Assembly (NCBI GenBank): GCA_039621445.1
Contig: CP154954.1
Coordinates: 310,001 to 374,000, forward strand
Length of the DNA: 64,000 nt
DNA from: Euglena gracilis
Taxonomy: Eukaryota > Euglenida > Euglenophyceae > Euglenales
Reading direction: 5' to 3'
Shown: positions 1 through 11,230 of the stretch, piece by piece
Numbering within the stretch: the first letter of the stretch is position 1
Layout: each line of letters begins with the position of its first letter
Made by a program: the position numbers and the translations under genes
The notes under the pieces: model-generated
Databases searched by the model: none
What the model was told of the DNA's origin: nothing
What the model saw: only the letters and a program-made list of their open reading frames with translations

Positions 1-154
1 TAACTTTGGAAGGGCATTAAAAACTGCTAGACTTGAGTATGGTAGGGGTGAAGGGAATTTCCAGTGTAGCGGTGAAATGCGTAGAGATTGGAAAGAACAC
101 CAATGGCGAAGGCACTTTTCTAGGCCAATACTGACGCTGAGAAACGAAAGCTGA

Positions 155-186
<32 letters not shown>

Positions 187-279
187 TTGGCCGTAAACTA
201 TGGATACTAAGTGGTGCTGAAAGTGCACTGCTGTAGTTAACACGTTAAGTATCCCGCCTGGGGAGTACGCTTGCACAAG

Positions 280-360
<81 letters not shown>

Positions 361-428
361 AGGATTTGACAGGATCTAGGAGGAAGTTTGAAAGAACGCA
401 GTACCTTCGGGTATCTAGACACAGGTGG

Positions 429-493
<65 letters not shown>

Positions 494-749
494 TTTTTTA
501 ATTAACGCTTGTCATTTAGAAATACTGCTGGTTATTACCGGAGGAAGGTGAGGACGACGTCAAGTCATCATGCCCCTTATATCCTGGGCTACACACGTGC
601 TACAATGGTTAAGACAATAAGTTGCAATTTTGTGAAAATGAGCTAATCTTAAAACTTAGCCTAAGTTCGGATTGTAGGCTGAAACTCGCCTACATGAAGC
701 CGGAATCGCTAGTAATCGCCGGTCAGCTATACGGCGGTGAATACGTTCT

Positions 750-787
<38 letters not shown>

Positions 788-909
788 GGCTGTGCCCGAA
801 GTTATTATCTTGCCTGAAAAGAGGGAAATACCTAAGGCCTGGCTGGTGACTGGGGTGAAGTCGTAACAAGGTAGCCGTACTGGAAGGTGTGGCTGGAACA
901 ACTCCCTTT
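1..909 (+). rRNA. rrn16: 16S rRNA, 3' part (unit A, cut by window edge)
   Basis: Small-subunit rRNA missing its 5' 590 or so nucleotides. Universal 16S segments are visible: the 'gtagcggtgaaatgcgtag' region, 'ggattagataccc', 'aaaggaattgacgggggc', 'gcaacgagcgcaaccc' and 'ttgtacacaccgcccgtca'. It is identical to 5922-6830 of the complete copy as far as I compared. The 3' end reads ggctggaacaactccc rather than the bacterial ggatcacctcctt, so a canonical anti-Shine-Dalgarno is absent. The 3' end is placed by homology, within about 5 nt. Confidence 0.97.
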
Positions 910-992
910 AGTTTTTTAACTAAAAAAATGTATAGATTGGAAACAATGAAAAATAAAAAAAATAAGTAGGGAAACCTCTTATTTTTCCAAGA

Positions 993-1066
993 GGGCTATT
1001 AGCTCAGTTGGTTAGAGCATACCCTTGATAAGGGTAAGGTCGCTAGTTCAAGTCTAGCATGGCCCT
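993..1066 (+). tRNA. trnI-GAU: tRNA-Ile (GAU)
   Basis: Full cloverleaf in the 16S-23S spacer. The acceptor arms gggctat and atggccc pair, the anticodon loop is cttGATaa and the T loop is ttcaagt. There is no intron, unlike the trnI of land-plant spacers. Confidence 0.95.
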
Positions 1067-1075
1067 CTTGGTTTT

Positions 1076-1148
1076 GGGGGTATAGCTCAGTTGGTAGAGC
1101 GCTGCCTTTGCAAGGCAGATGTCAGCGGTTCGAGTCCGCTTATCTCCA
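1076..1148 (+). tRNA. trnA-UGC: tRNA-Ala (UGC)
   Basis: Cloverleaf 9 nt after trnI, with acceptor gggggta/tatctcc, anticodon loop ttTGCaa and T loop ttcgagt. It is intron-free and cotranscribed in the standard 16S-trnI-trnA-23S order. Confidence 0.95.
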
Positions 1149-1164
1149 AAAAGGTTTTGATGTA

Positions 1165-3087
1165 GGTTCAAATGAACAAGGGCTTATGCGGGATTGCTTG
1201 GCATTTAGAGTCGAAGAAGGGCGTAGAAATTAACGATATGCTTTAGGGAGCTAAAGACGAGCTTTAATCTAAAGATTCCCGAATGGGGCAACCTATTACT
1301 TTAACATTACAATGAAATGGTATACAAATAATGTAGAGAACTTGGTGAACTGAAACATCTTAGTAGCCGAAGGAAAAGAAAGCAAAAGCGATTTTCTTAT
1401 TAGTGGCGAGCTAACGGAAATCAGCCTAAACCTTTATGGGTGTTGTGGGTATATTATAATTACTGAAAAAGATAGAGAATTTGTTGAAAACAAAATCAAA
1501 GAGGGTTTTAAATCCCGTATTTGTTTTTAAAAAGTAATTTTTGATTTTCCCGAGTAGCATAGAGCACGTGGAATTCTGTGTGAATCAGCGAGGACCATCT
1601 CGTAAGGCTAAATACTCCTAAATGACCGATAGTGTACGAGTACCGTGAGGGAAAGCTGAAATAGAACACTGAGAAGTGAGTGAAATAGAATATGAAAGCA
1701 TAAGTTTACAAGCAGTAGGAGATCTATTTAAAGATTGACTGTGTGCCTGTTGAAGAATGAGCCGGCGACTTATAGGTGATGGCAAGGTTAAGGTTTTTCC
1801 GGAGCCATAGTGAAATCGAGCTTAAATAAAGCGAAAAACTTTCTTCTTGAAAGTTTATGTCATTGCTTATAGACCCGAACCCAGGTGATCTAATCATGGT
1901 CAGGTTGAAGTTTTGGTAAAACAGAATGGAGGACCGAACCCACCAATGTTGAAAAATTGGGGGATGAACTGTGATTAGGGGAGAAATTCCAATCGAACTT
2001 GGAGCTAGCTGGATCTCTTCGAAATGCGTTGAGGCGCAGCGTTTAATTATGGTAAACATTAGGGGTAAAGCACTGTTTCGATGCGGGCTATGAAAATGGT
2101 ACCAAGTTGTGGCAAACTCTGAATACTAAGTTATATTTCAATTAATCAGTGAGACAGTGGGGGATAAGCTTCATTGTCAAGAGGGAAGCAGCCCAGATCA
2201 CTACTTAAGGCCCCTAAATAATTACTAAGTGGTAAAGGATGTACTATTACATAGACAACCAGGAGGTTGGCTTAGAAGCAGCCATTCCTTTAAAAAGTGC
2301 GTAATAGCTTACTGGTCAAGTGATAGTGCGCCGAAAATGAACGGGACTAAGTAATTTGCCGAAGGTGTGAGAGAAATCGGTAGAAGAGCGTTCTGTGTTG
2401 AAGAGAAGGAATAGTGAAAATAGTTCTGGATTAAACAGAAGTGAGAATGTCGGCTTAAGTAACGAAAACATTGGTGAGAAATCCTATGCTCCGAAAACCT
2501 AAGGTTTCCTTAGCCAGGTTCGTCCTCTAAGGGTTAGTCAGGTCCTAAAATAAGGTTTAACAACGTAAATTGATGGATGACAGGTTAATATTCCTGTACC
2601 GAATGCTCACTTGTAAGGAGTGACGAAAAAGGCTAGATCGGCCACGTGATGGTTTGTGGTTTAAGGGTTCAAGAGGTATCAAATATTAAAAAAAATATTT
2701 TGTCTTAAGGCCTGAATAGTATAAATACTACGGTATTGAAAGTGATTGATGTCATGTTTCCAAGAAAAACTTTTGTTTATGTATAGTGAGCTCGCCTGTA
2801 CCGTAAACTGACACAGGTAGGTTAGTAGAATATACTAAGGAGCGCGAGATAACTCTTTCTAAGGAACTCGGCAAAATGACTTCGTAACTTCGGAAGAAGA
2901 AGTACCTCTAATGAGGTGGCAGAAAAGAGGTCCAAGCGACTGCTTACCAAAAGCACAGGTCTCCGCGAAGTTGAAAAACCATGTATGGGGGCCGAGGCCT
3001 GCTCAGTGCAGGAAGGTTAAAGAAATTGGTTAGCGTAAGCAAAGCTAGTGACTGAAGCCCCTGTGAACAGCGGCAATAACTATAATT

Positions 3088-3140
<53 letters not shown>

Positions 3141-3628
3141 TTAACGATTTGGACACTGTCTCAGAAAGAGACTCGGTGAAATAGAATTGACTGTGAAGAT
3201 GCGGTCTACTTGCACTTGGACAGAAAGACCCTATGAAGCTTTACTGTATCCTGAAATTGGTTTCGGGCTTTTTTTGCGCAGAATAGGTGGGAGGCTATGA
3301 TCTTGTCTTTTGGGATACGGGGAGCCGAAAAATGAGATACCACTCTGAGAAAGCTAGAAATCTAATCTTAATCTTATGTACAATCATGATAATTGACAGT
3401 TTCAGGCGGGCAGTTTTACTGGGGCGGTAGCCTCCTAAAAAGTAACGGAGGCGTACAAAGGTTTTCTCAGGCTAGACGGAAATTAGTTGTGGAGTGTAAA
3501 GGCATAAGAAAGCTTGACTGTGAGACTTATAAGTCAAACAGAGACTAAAGTCGGTCTTAGTGACCCGACGGTGCTGTATGGAAAGGCCGTCGTAAACAGA
3601 TAAAAGTTACTCTAGGGATAACAGGCTG

Positions 3629-3688
<60 letters not shown>

Positions 3689-3705
3689 ACCTGGGGCGGT
3701 AGTAC

Positions 3706-3740
<35 letters not shown>

Positions 3741-4050
3741 TACGTGAGCTGGGTTCAGAACGTCGAGAGACAGTTCGGTCCATATCCGGTGTGAGCGTTA
3801 GAGTATTGAAAGGCGCTTTCCTTAGTACGAGAGGACCGGGAAGGACGCACCACTGATGTACCAGTTTTTGTGCCAACAGAATACGCTGGGTAGTCAAGTG
3901 CGGAGTGGATAACTGCTGAAAGCATATAAGTAGGAAGCCCACCTTAAGATAAGTACTCTTCATAGGTCACGGTAAGACGAACCGTTTGATAGGTATTAGG
4001 TGTACAATTGGTAACAATTTTAGCCGAGATATACTAACCGACCGAAAATT
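1165..4050 (+). rRNA. rrn23: 23S rRNA (unit A)
   Basis: Large-subunit rRNA, recognised by its 5' block (gcgggattgcttggcattt), 'gtaccgtgagggaaag', 'aactataattgtcctaaggtagcgaaattcctt', the peptidyl-transferase segment and the sarcin-ricin loop 'agtacgagaggaccgg'. The end is set near 'ccgagatatactaaccgaccg'. I see no separate 4.5S gene before the 5S. Against unit B it shows isolated differences, for example gccgaaaatgaacg here versus gccgccaatgaacg, and gtgagaaatcc here versus gtgaaaatcc. Both ends are approximate. Confidence 0.95.
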
Positions 4051-4132
4051 TTTTCCTATATGAAAACAAAACATTTATTTTTACTTGTCACTTTTTTAAG
4101 ATTTAAAAGTTTCTTGAATGAACTTTTATTTT

Positions 4133-4245
4133 AGGGTGCTCTTGTCTTTATGGATCCACTTAAAACATTTCGAACTTGCAAGTTAAACATAAAGGGTAAA
4201 TAGATACTTGAAAGGTTACTTTCCGGGAAAAGATTTTAGTGCCCT
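4133..4245 (+). rRNA. rrn5: 5S rRNA (unit A)
   Basis: About 113 nt. The terminal stem pairs agggtgct with agtgccct, and the internal 5S motif 'catttcgaacttgcaagttaa' is present. It lies about 80 nt after the 23S 3' end. Confidence 0.9.
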
Positions 4246-5091
4246 TATGGGAAGTTTAATTTATTTAATTGTCTCTTAGTGAGTTTATTTATTAATATTA
4301 ACTCGATTTTCGAGTAATTTTTATGACTGCCGTTACGTTAGTGTTTTATTGCATGGATAAATGTATTGTGGTATAATTAAACCAAGGAATTTGTCAAACC
4401 ACGTTTCCTTTAAGTTTGAATTTTTTTTGGCCAAAACATGATGCTTCCGAAAAAATAAGACAATCTGTTTATAGAAATCAGTGAATTTCGTAATATTTTT
4501 CTTTTAAAATTTTAAACGATATGAATAATATCCTCGAGTGTTTGGAAAATGACTATGTTTCTTCGCTAATATAAAAGATTAATCACAAAATTCAACAAGA
4601 TAGGTTGAATCATAGTGAGAATATTAGGTAATCTTCTGATAAGAGTTTTATTTTGTTGTACATTATAGTTATTGCTACTTTGTATTTGGTTCTTTGTGTT
4701 ATGTGTGTGCTTTTTAGTTGTAAATTTTTTGCTAGTAAGAAGCGTGTCGTTCATTGTCGATTTGGACGAATATTTATAAAATGCTACAAGAGACCAAAAT
4801 GTCTTTATACTTCTTATATTGCTGCTGAGTACCCTATATTTTGTGATATTGAAAAATATTAAGGTAAGGTTCCTAGACTTTCATACGTAAATGCTCATGC
4901 GCACAGTTTAGGTGTTATGCTTTTATCCCTGATCTTGTGAATTCTTTTCATTCACAAGAAATAACTTAGCTTAATTCCTAGTGTAAATTTTTCCGTACTT
5001 TAACGTGTGGCTGGGACAATTTTTTTATTTTTAATTAAAATACCGTATAAATTTTAAAAAATAAAAAAATCAAAAGGAAAATTTTTTATTT
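4246..5091 (+). other. 5S-16S spacer between units A and B
   Basis: AT-rich inter-operon spacer. Small open frames occur here (one of 69 codons at 4653-4862), but I see no recognisable protein and no codon structure. It presumably carries the promoter for the next unit. It is repeated with small changes at 10161-10993. Confidence 0.6.
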
Positions 5092-5173
5092 TTCAAAGAT
5101 CACTATTATCTTTTATTATTATAGAATACCTTTGATAAGGGTAGGGTCGTGGATTGAATCCTTGTATTAGCCA
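5092..5173 (+). pseudogene. tRNA-Ile-like pseudogene in 16S leader
   Basis: Retains the trnI anticodon arm (gaatacctttgataagggta) and a T-arm relic (ggattgaatcc), but no pairing acceptor or D arm. tRNA pseudogenes in the rRNA leader are a known feature of the Euglena gracilis plastid. Confidence 0.75.
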
Positions 5174-5192
5174 AATATTTCTTTTCTTTAAA

Positions 5193-5252
5193 ATCCTAAG
5201 GCGTAGGTCTCCAAAACCTGATGTAGTAGGTTCGAATCCTACAAAGCGCGCT
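5193..5252 (+). pseudogene. tRNA-Trp-like pseudogene in 16S leader
   Basis: From the anticodon arm to the 3' end it nearly matches the real trnW-CCA at 41039-41110: cgtaggtctccaaaacctg and gtaggttcgaatcctac are shared. The 5' acceptor and D arm are replaced by unrelated sequence, so it cannot fold as a complete tRNA. Confidence 0.85.
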
Positions 5253-5334
5253 TTTAGTGGGCACATTATAGTAAATGTGCCCCTTGCTTGGTCACCAAGA
5301 GGGTGAGAGGATTTGACCAACTTTGATGTTTTGG

Positions 5335-6075
5335 AAATGACGAGTTTGATCCTTGCTCAGGGTGAACGCTGGCGGTATGCTTAACACATGCAAGTTGAAC
5401 GAAATTACTAGCAATAGTAATTTAGTGGCGGACGGGTGAGTAATATGTAAGAATCTGCGCTTGGGTGAGGAATAACAGATGGAAACGTTTGCTAATGCCT
5501 CATAATTTACTAGATCTATGTGAGTAGCTAGTTAAAGAGAATTTCGCCTAGGCATGAGCTTGCATCTGATTAGCTTGTTGGTGAGGTAAAGGCTTACCAA
5601 GGCGACGATCAGTAGCTGATTTGAGAGGATGATCAGCCACACTGGGATTGAGAACGGAACAGACTTCTACGGAAGGCAGCAGTGAGGAATTTTCCGCAAT
5701 GGGCGCAAGCCTGACGGAGCAATACCGCGTGAAGGAAGACGGCCTTTGGGTTGTAAACTTCTTTTCTCAAAGAAGAAGAAATGACGGTATTTGAGGAATA
5801 AGCATCGGCTAATTCCGTGCCAGCAGCCGCGGTAATACGGGAGATGCGAGCGTTATCCGGAATTATTGGGCGTAAAGAGTTTGTAGGCGGTCAAGTGTGT
5901 TTAATGTTAAAAGTCAAAGCTTAACTTTGGAAGGGCATTAAAAACTGCTAGACTTGAGTATGGTAGGGGTGAAGGGAATTTCCAGTGTAGCGGTGAAATG
6001 CGTAGAGATTGGAAAGAACACCAATGGCGAAGGCACTTTTCTAGGCCAATACTGACGCTGAGAAACGAAAGCTGA

Positions 6076-6107
<32 letters not shown>

Positions 6108-6200
6108 TTGGCCGTAAACTATGGATACTAAGTGGTGCTGAAAGTGCACTGCTGTAGTTAACACGTTAAGTATCCCGCCTGGGGAGTACGCTTGCACAAG

Positions 6201-6281
<81 letters not shown>

Positions 6282-6349
6282 AGGATTTGACAGGATCTAG
6301 GAGGAAGTTTGAAAGAACGCAGTACCTTCGGGTATCTAGACACAGGTGG

Positions 6350-6414
<65 letters not shown>

Positions 6415-6670
6415 TTTTTTAATTAACGCTTGTCATTTAGAAATACTGCTGGTTATTACCGGAGGAAGGTGAGGACGACGTCAAGTCATCATGCCCCTTA
6501 TATCCTGGGCTACACACGTGCTACAATGGTTAAGACAATAAGTTGCAATTTTGTGAAAATGAGCTAATCTTAAAACTTAGCCTAAGTTCGGATTGTAGGC
6601 TGAAACTCGCCTACATGAAGCCGGAATCGCTAGTAATCGCCGGTCAGCTATACGGCGGTGAATACGTTCT

Positions 6671-6708
<38 letters not shown>

Positions 6709-6830
6709 GGCTGTGCCCGAAGTTATTATCTTGCCTGAAAAGAGGGAAATACCTAAGGCCTGGCTGGTGACTGGGGTGAAGTCGTAACAAGGTAGCCGTA
6801 CTGGAAGGTGTGGCTGGAACAACTCCCTTT
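5335..6830 (+). rRNA. rrn16: 16S rRNA, complete (unit B)
   Basis: Complete small-subunit rRNA of about 1.49 kb. The 5' end aligns with the universal 'gagtttgatc...tgctcag' block, followed by 'cacactgggattgagaacgg', the 530 loop 'gtgccagcagccgcggtaatac', '...gattagataccctggtag' and the 3' decoding-site helix. The 3' tail ggctggaacaactccc lacks the CCTCC anti-Shine-Dalgarno. The ends are set by homology, within about 5 nt. Confidence 0.97.
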
Positions 6831-6913
6831 AGTTTTTTAACTAAAAAAATGTATAGATTGGAAACAATGAAAAATAAAAAAAATAAGTAGGGAAACCTCT
6901 TATTTTTCCAAGA

Positions 6914-6987
6914 GGGCTATTAGCTCAGTTGGTTAGAGCATACCCTTGATAAGGGTAAGGTCGCTAGTTCAAGTCTAGCATGGCCCT
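6914..6987 (+). tRNA. trnI-GAU: tRNA-Ile (GAU)
   Basis: Identical to the unit A copy, with a full cloverleaf, anticodon GAT and no intron. Confidence 0.95.
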
Positions 6988-6996
6988 CTTGGTTTT

Positions 6997-7069
6997 GGGG
7001 GTATAGCTCAGTTGGTAGAGCGCTGCCTTTGCAAGGCAGATGTCAGCGGTTCGAGTCCGCTTATCTCCA
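6997..7069 (+). tRNA. trnA-UGC: tRNA-Ala (UGC)
   Basis: Identical to the unit A copy, with anticodon TGC and no intron. Confidence 0.95.
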
Positions 7070-7085
7070 AAAAGGTTTTGATGTA

Positions 7086-9007
7086 GGTTCAAATGAACAA
7101 GGGCTTATGCGGGATTGCTTGGCATTTAGAGTCGAAGAAGGGCGTAGAAATTAACGATATGCTTTAGGGAGCTAAAGACGAGCTTTAATCTAAAGATTCC
7201 CGAATGGGGCAACCTATTACTTTAACATTACAATGAAATGGTATACAAATAATGTAGAGAACTTGGTGAACTGAAACATCTTAGTAGCCGAAGGAAAAGA
7301 AAGCAAAAGCGATTTTCTTATTAGTGGCGAGCTAACGGAAATCAGCCTAAACCTTTATGGGTGTTGTGGGTATATTATAATTACTGAAAAAGATAGAGAA
7401 TTTGTTGAAAACAAAATCAAAGAGGGTTTTAAATCCCGTATTTGTTTTTAAAAAGTAATTTTTGATTTTCCCGAGTAGCATAGAGCACGTGGAATTCTGT
7501 GTGAATCAGCGAGGACCATCTCGTAAGGCTAAATACTCCTAAATGACCGATAGTGTACGAGTACCGTGAGGGAAAGCTGAAATAGAACACTGAGAAGTGA
7601 GTGAAATAGAATATGAAAGCATAAGTTTACAAGCAGTAGGAGATCTATTTAAAGATTGACTGTGTGCCTGTTGAAGAATGAGCCGGCGACTTATAGGTGA
7701 TGGCAAGGTTAAGGTTTTTCCGGAGCCATAGTGAAATCGAGCTTAAATAAAGCGAAAAACTTTCTTCTTGAAAGTTTATGTCATTGCTTATAGACCCGAA
7801 CCCAGGTGATCTAATCATGGTCAGGTTGAAGTTTTGGTAAAACAGAATGGAGGACCGAACCCACCAATGTTGAAAAATTGGGGGATGAACTGTGATTAGG
7901 GGAGAAATTCCAATCGAACTTGGAGCTAGCTGGATCTCTTCGAAATGCGTTGAGGCGCAGCGTTTAATTATGGTAAACATTAGGGGTAAAGCACTGTTTC
8001 GATGCGGGCTATGAAAATGGTACCAAGTTGTGGCAAACTCTGAATACTAAGTTATATTTCAATTAATCAGTGAGACAGTGGGGGATAAGCTTCATTGTCA
8101 AGAGGGAAGCAGCCCAGATCACTACTTAAGGCCCCTAAATAATTACTAAGTGGTAAAGGATGTACTATTACATAGACAACCAGGAGGTTGGCTTAGAAGC
8201 AGCCATTCCTTTAAAAAGTGCGTAATAGCTTACTGGTCAAGTGATAGTGCGCCGCCAATGAACGGGACTAAGTAATTTGCCGAAGGTGTGAGAGAAATCG
8301 GTAAAAGAGCGTTCTGTGTTGAAGAGAAGGAATAGTGAAAATAGTTCTGGATTAAACAGAAGTGAGAATGTCGGCTTAAGTAACGAAAACATTGGTGAAA
8401 ATCCTATGCTCCGAAAACCTAAGGTTTCCTTAGCCAGGTTCGTCCTCTAAGGGTTAGTCAGGTCCTAAAATAAGGTTTAACAACGTAAATTGATGGATGA
8501 CAGGTTAATATTCCTGTACCGAATGCTCACTTGTAAGGAGTGACGAAAAAGGCTAGATCGGCCACGTGATGGTTTGTGGTTTAAGGGTTCAAGAGGTATC
8601 AAATATTAAAAAAAATATTTTGTCTTAAGGCCTGAATAGTATAAATACTACGGTATTGAAAGTGATTGATGTCATGTTTCCAAGAAAAACTTTTGTTTAT
8701 GTATAGTGAGCTCGCCTGTACCGTAAACTGACACAGGTAGGTTAGTAGAATATACTAAGGAGCGCGAGATAACTCTTTCTAAGGAACTCGGCAAAATGAC
8801 TTCGTAACTTCGGAAGAAGAAGTACCTCTAATGAGGTGGCAGAAAAGAGGTCCAAGCGACTGCTTACCAAAAGCACAGGTCTCCGCGAAGTTGAAAAACG
8901 ATGTATGGGGGCCGAGGCCTGCTCAGTGCAGGAAGGTTAAAGAAATTGGTTAGCGTAAGCAAAGCTAGTGACTGAAGCCCCTGTGAACAGCGGCAATAAC
9001 TATAATT

Positions 9008-9060
<53 letters not shown>

Positions 9061-9548
9061 TTAACGATTTGGACACTGTCTCAGAAAGAGACTCGGTGAA
9101 ATAGAATTGACTGTGAAGATGCGGTCTACTTGCACTTGGACAGAAAGACCCTATGAAGCTTTACTGTATCCTGAAATTGGTTTCGGGCTTTTTTTGCGCA
9201 GAATAGGTGGGAGGCTATGATCTTGTCTTTTGGGATACGGGGAGCCGAAAAATGAGATACCACTCTGAGAAAGCTAGAAATCTAATCTTAATCTTATGTA
9301 CAATCATGATAATTGACAGTTTCAGGTGGGCAGTTTTACTGGGGCGGTAGCCTCCTAAAAAGTAACGGAGGCGTACAAAGGTTTTCTCAGGCTAGACGGA
9401 AATTAGTTGTGGAGTGTAAAGGCATAAGAAAGCTTGACTGTGAGACTTATAAGTCAAACAGAGACTAAAGTCGGTCTTAGTGACCCGACGGTGCTGTATG
9501 GAAAGGCCGTCGTAAACAGATAAAAGTTACTCTAGGGATAACAGGCTG

Positions 9549-9608
<60 letters not shown>

Positions 9609-9625
9609 ACCTGGGGCGGTAGTAC

Positions 9626-9660
<35 letters not shown>

Positions 9661-9969
9661 TACGTGAGCTGGGTTCAGAACGTCGAGAGACAGTTCGGTC
9701 CATATCCGGTGTGAGCGTTAGAGTATTGAAAGGCGCTTTCCTTAGTACGAGAGGACCGGGAAGGACGCACCACTGATGTACCAGTTTTTGTGCCAACAGA
9801 ATACGCTGGGTAGTCAAGTGCGGAGTGGATAACTGCTGAAAGCATATAAGTAGGAAGCCCACCTTAAGATAAGTACTCTTCATAGGTCACGGTAAGACGA
9901 ACCGTTTGATAGGTATTAGGTGTACAATTGGTAACAATTTAGCCGAGATATACTAACCGACCGAAAATT
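7086..9969 (+). rRNA. rrn23: 23S rRNA (unit B)
   Basis: Second intact large-subunit rRNA, colinear with 1165-4050. It has a handful of point differences and two single-base deletions: one near 8398, and one near 9940 in the run before 'agccgagatat'. The peptidyl-transferase and sarcin-ricin segments are intact. Confidence 0.94.
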
Positions 9970-10051
9970 TTTTCCTATATGAAAACAAAACATTTATTTT
10001 TACTTGTCACTTTTTTAAGATTTAAAAGTTTCTTGAATGAACTTTTATTTT

Positions 10052-10160
10052 AGGGTGCTCTTGTATGGATCCACTTAAAACATTTCGAACTTGCAAGTTA
10101 AACATAAAGGGTAAATAGATACTTGAAAGGTTACTTTCCGGGAAAAGATTTTAGTGCCCT
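10052..10160 (+). rRNA. rrn5: 5S rRNA (unit B), 4-nt deletion
   Basis: Matches the unit A 5S except that the stretch cttgtctttatgg has become cttgtatgg, a loss of four bases close to the 5' stem. This is the first sign of the decay that grows downstream. Whether it is a real variant or a consensus error cannot be told from sequence alone. Confidence 0.8.
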
Positions 10161-10993
10161 TATGGGAAGTTTAATTTATTTAATTGTCTCTTAGTGAGTT
10201 TATTTATTAATATTAACTCGATTTTCGAGTAATTTTTATGACTGCCGTTACGTTAGTTTTTTATTGCATGGATAAATGTATTGTGGTATAATTAAACCAA
10301 GGAATTTGTCAAACCACGTTTCCTTTAAGTTTGAATTTTTTTTGGCCAAAACATGATGCTTCGGAAAAAATAAGACAATCTGTTTATAGAAATCAGTGAA
10401 TTTCGTAATATTTTTCTTTTAAAATTTTAAACGATATGAATAATATCCTCGAGTGTTTGGAAAATGACTATGTTTCTTCGCTAATATAAAAGATTAATCA
10501 CAAAATTCAACAAGATAGGTTGAATCATAGTGAGAATATTAGGTAATCTTCTGATAAGACTTTTATTTTGTTGTACATTATAGTTATTGCTACTTTGTAT
10601 TTGGTTCTTTGTGTTATGTGTGTGCTTTTTAGTTGTAACTATTTTGCTAGTAAGAAGCGTGTCGTTCATTGTCGATTTGGACGAATATTTATAAAATGCT
10701 ACAAGAGACCAAAATGTCTTTATACTTCTTATATTGCTGCTGAGTACCCTATATTTAAAAAAAAAAAAAAATATTAAGGTAAGGTTCCTAGACTTTCATA
10801 CGTAAATGCTCATGCGCACAGTTTAGGTGTTATGCTTTTACCCCTGATCTTGTGAATTCTTTTCATTCACAAGAAATAACTTAGCTTAATTCCTAGTGAA
10901 ATGTACTTTAATGTGTGGCTCGTACAATTTTTTTATTATTAATTAAAATACTGTATAAATTTAAAAATAAAAAAATCAAAGGAAATTTTGATT
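10161..10993 (+). other. 5S-16S spacer, second copy, starting to decay
   Basis: Colinear with 4246-5091 but with scattered indels and substitutions. At about 10757 a normal stretch is replaced by a 15-A run. No gene is recognised. Confidence 0.6.
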
Positions 10994-11152
10994 TTTCAAG
11001 ATCACTATATCTTTATTATTATAGAATACCTTTGATAAGGGTAGGGTCGTGGATGGAATCCCTGTATTAGCCAAATATTTCTTTTCTTTAAAATCCTAAG
11101 GCGTAGGGCTCCCAACCTTGATGTATTAGGTTCGAATCCTACAAAAGCGAGC
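10994..11152 (+). pseudogene. 16S leader with tRNA-Ile- and tRNA-Trp-like relics (second copy)
   Basis: Copy of the leader pseudogene pair at 5092-5252, now with extra changes. The trnW relic has its anticodon loop altered (gggctcccaaccttg in place of ggtctccaaaacctg). Confidence 0.7.
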
Positions 11153-11230
11153 TTTTAGTGTACACATTATAGTAAATGTGCCCCTTGCTTGGCACCAAGA
11201 GGGTGAAGGATGACCAACTTTGATGTTTGA

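Noticed and set aside
1724-2059. Open frames of 60-138 codons inside rRNA genes on both strands (also 237-488, 656-901, 3607-3963 and copies)
   Set aside because: They are chance frames in structured rRNA sequence, and the rRNA assignment is certain.
4653-4862. 69-codon frame with a hydrophobic N-terminus in the 5S-16S spacer, repeated at 10568-10777
   Set aside because: It lies in a non-coding inter-operon spacer, shows no family match or codon bias, and changes freely between the two copies.
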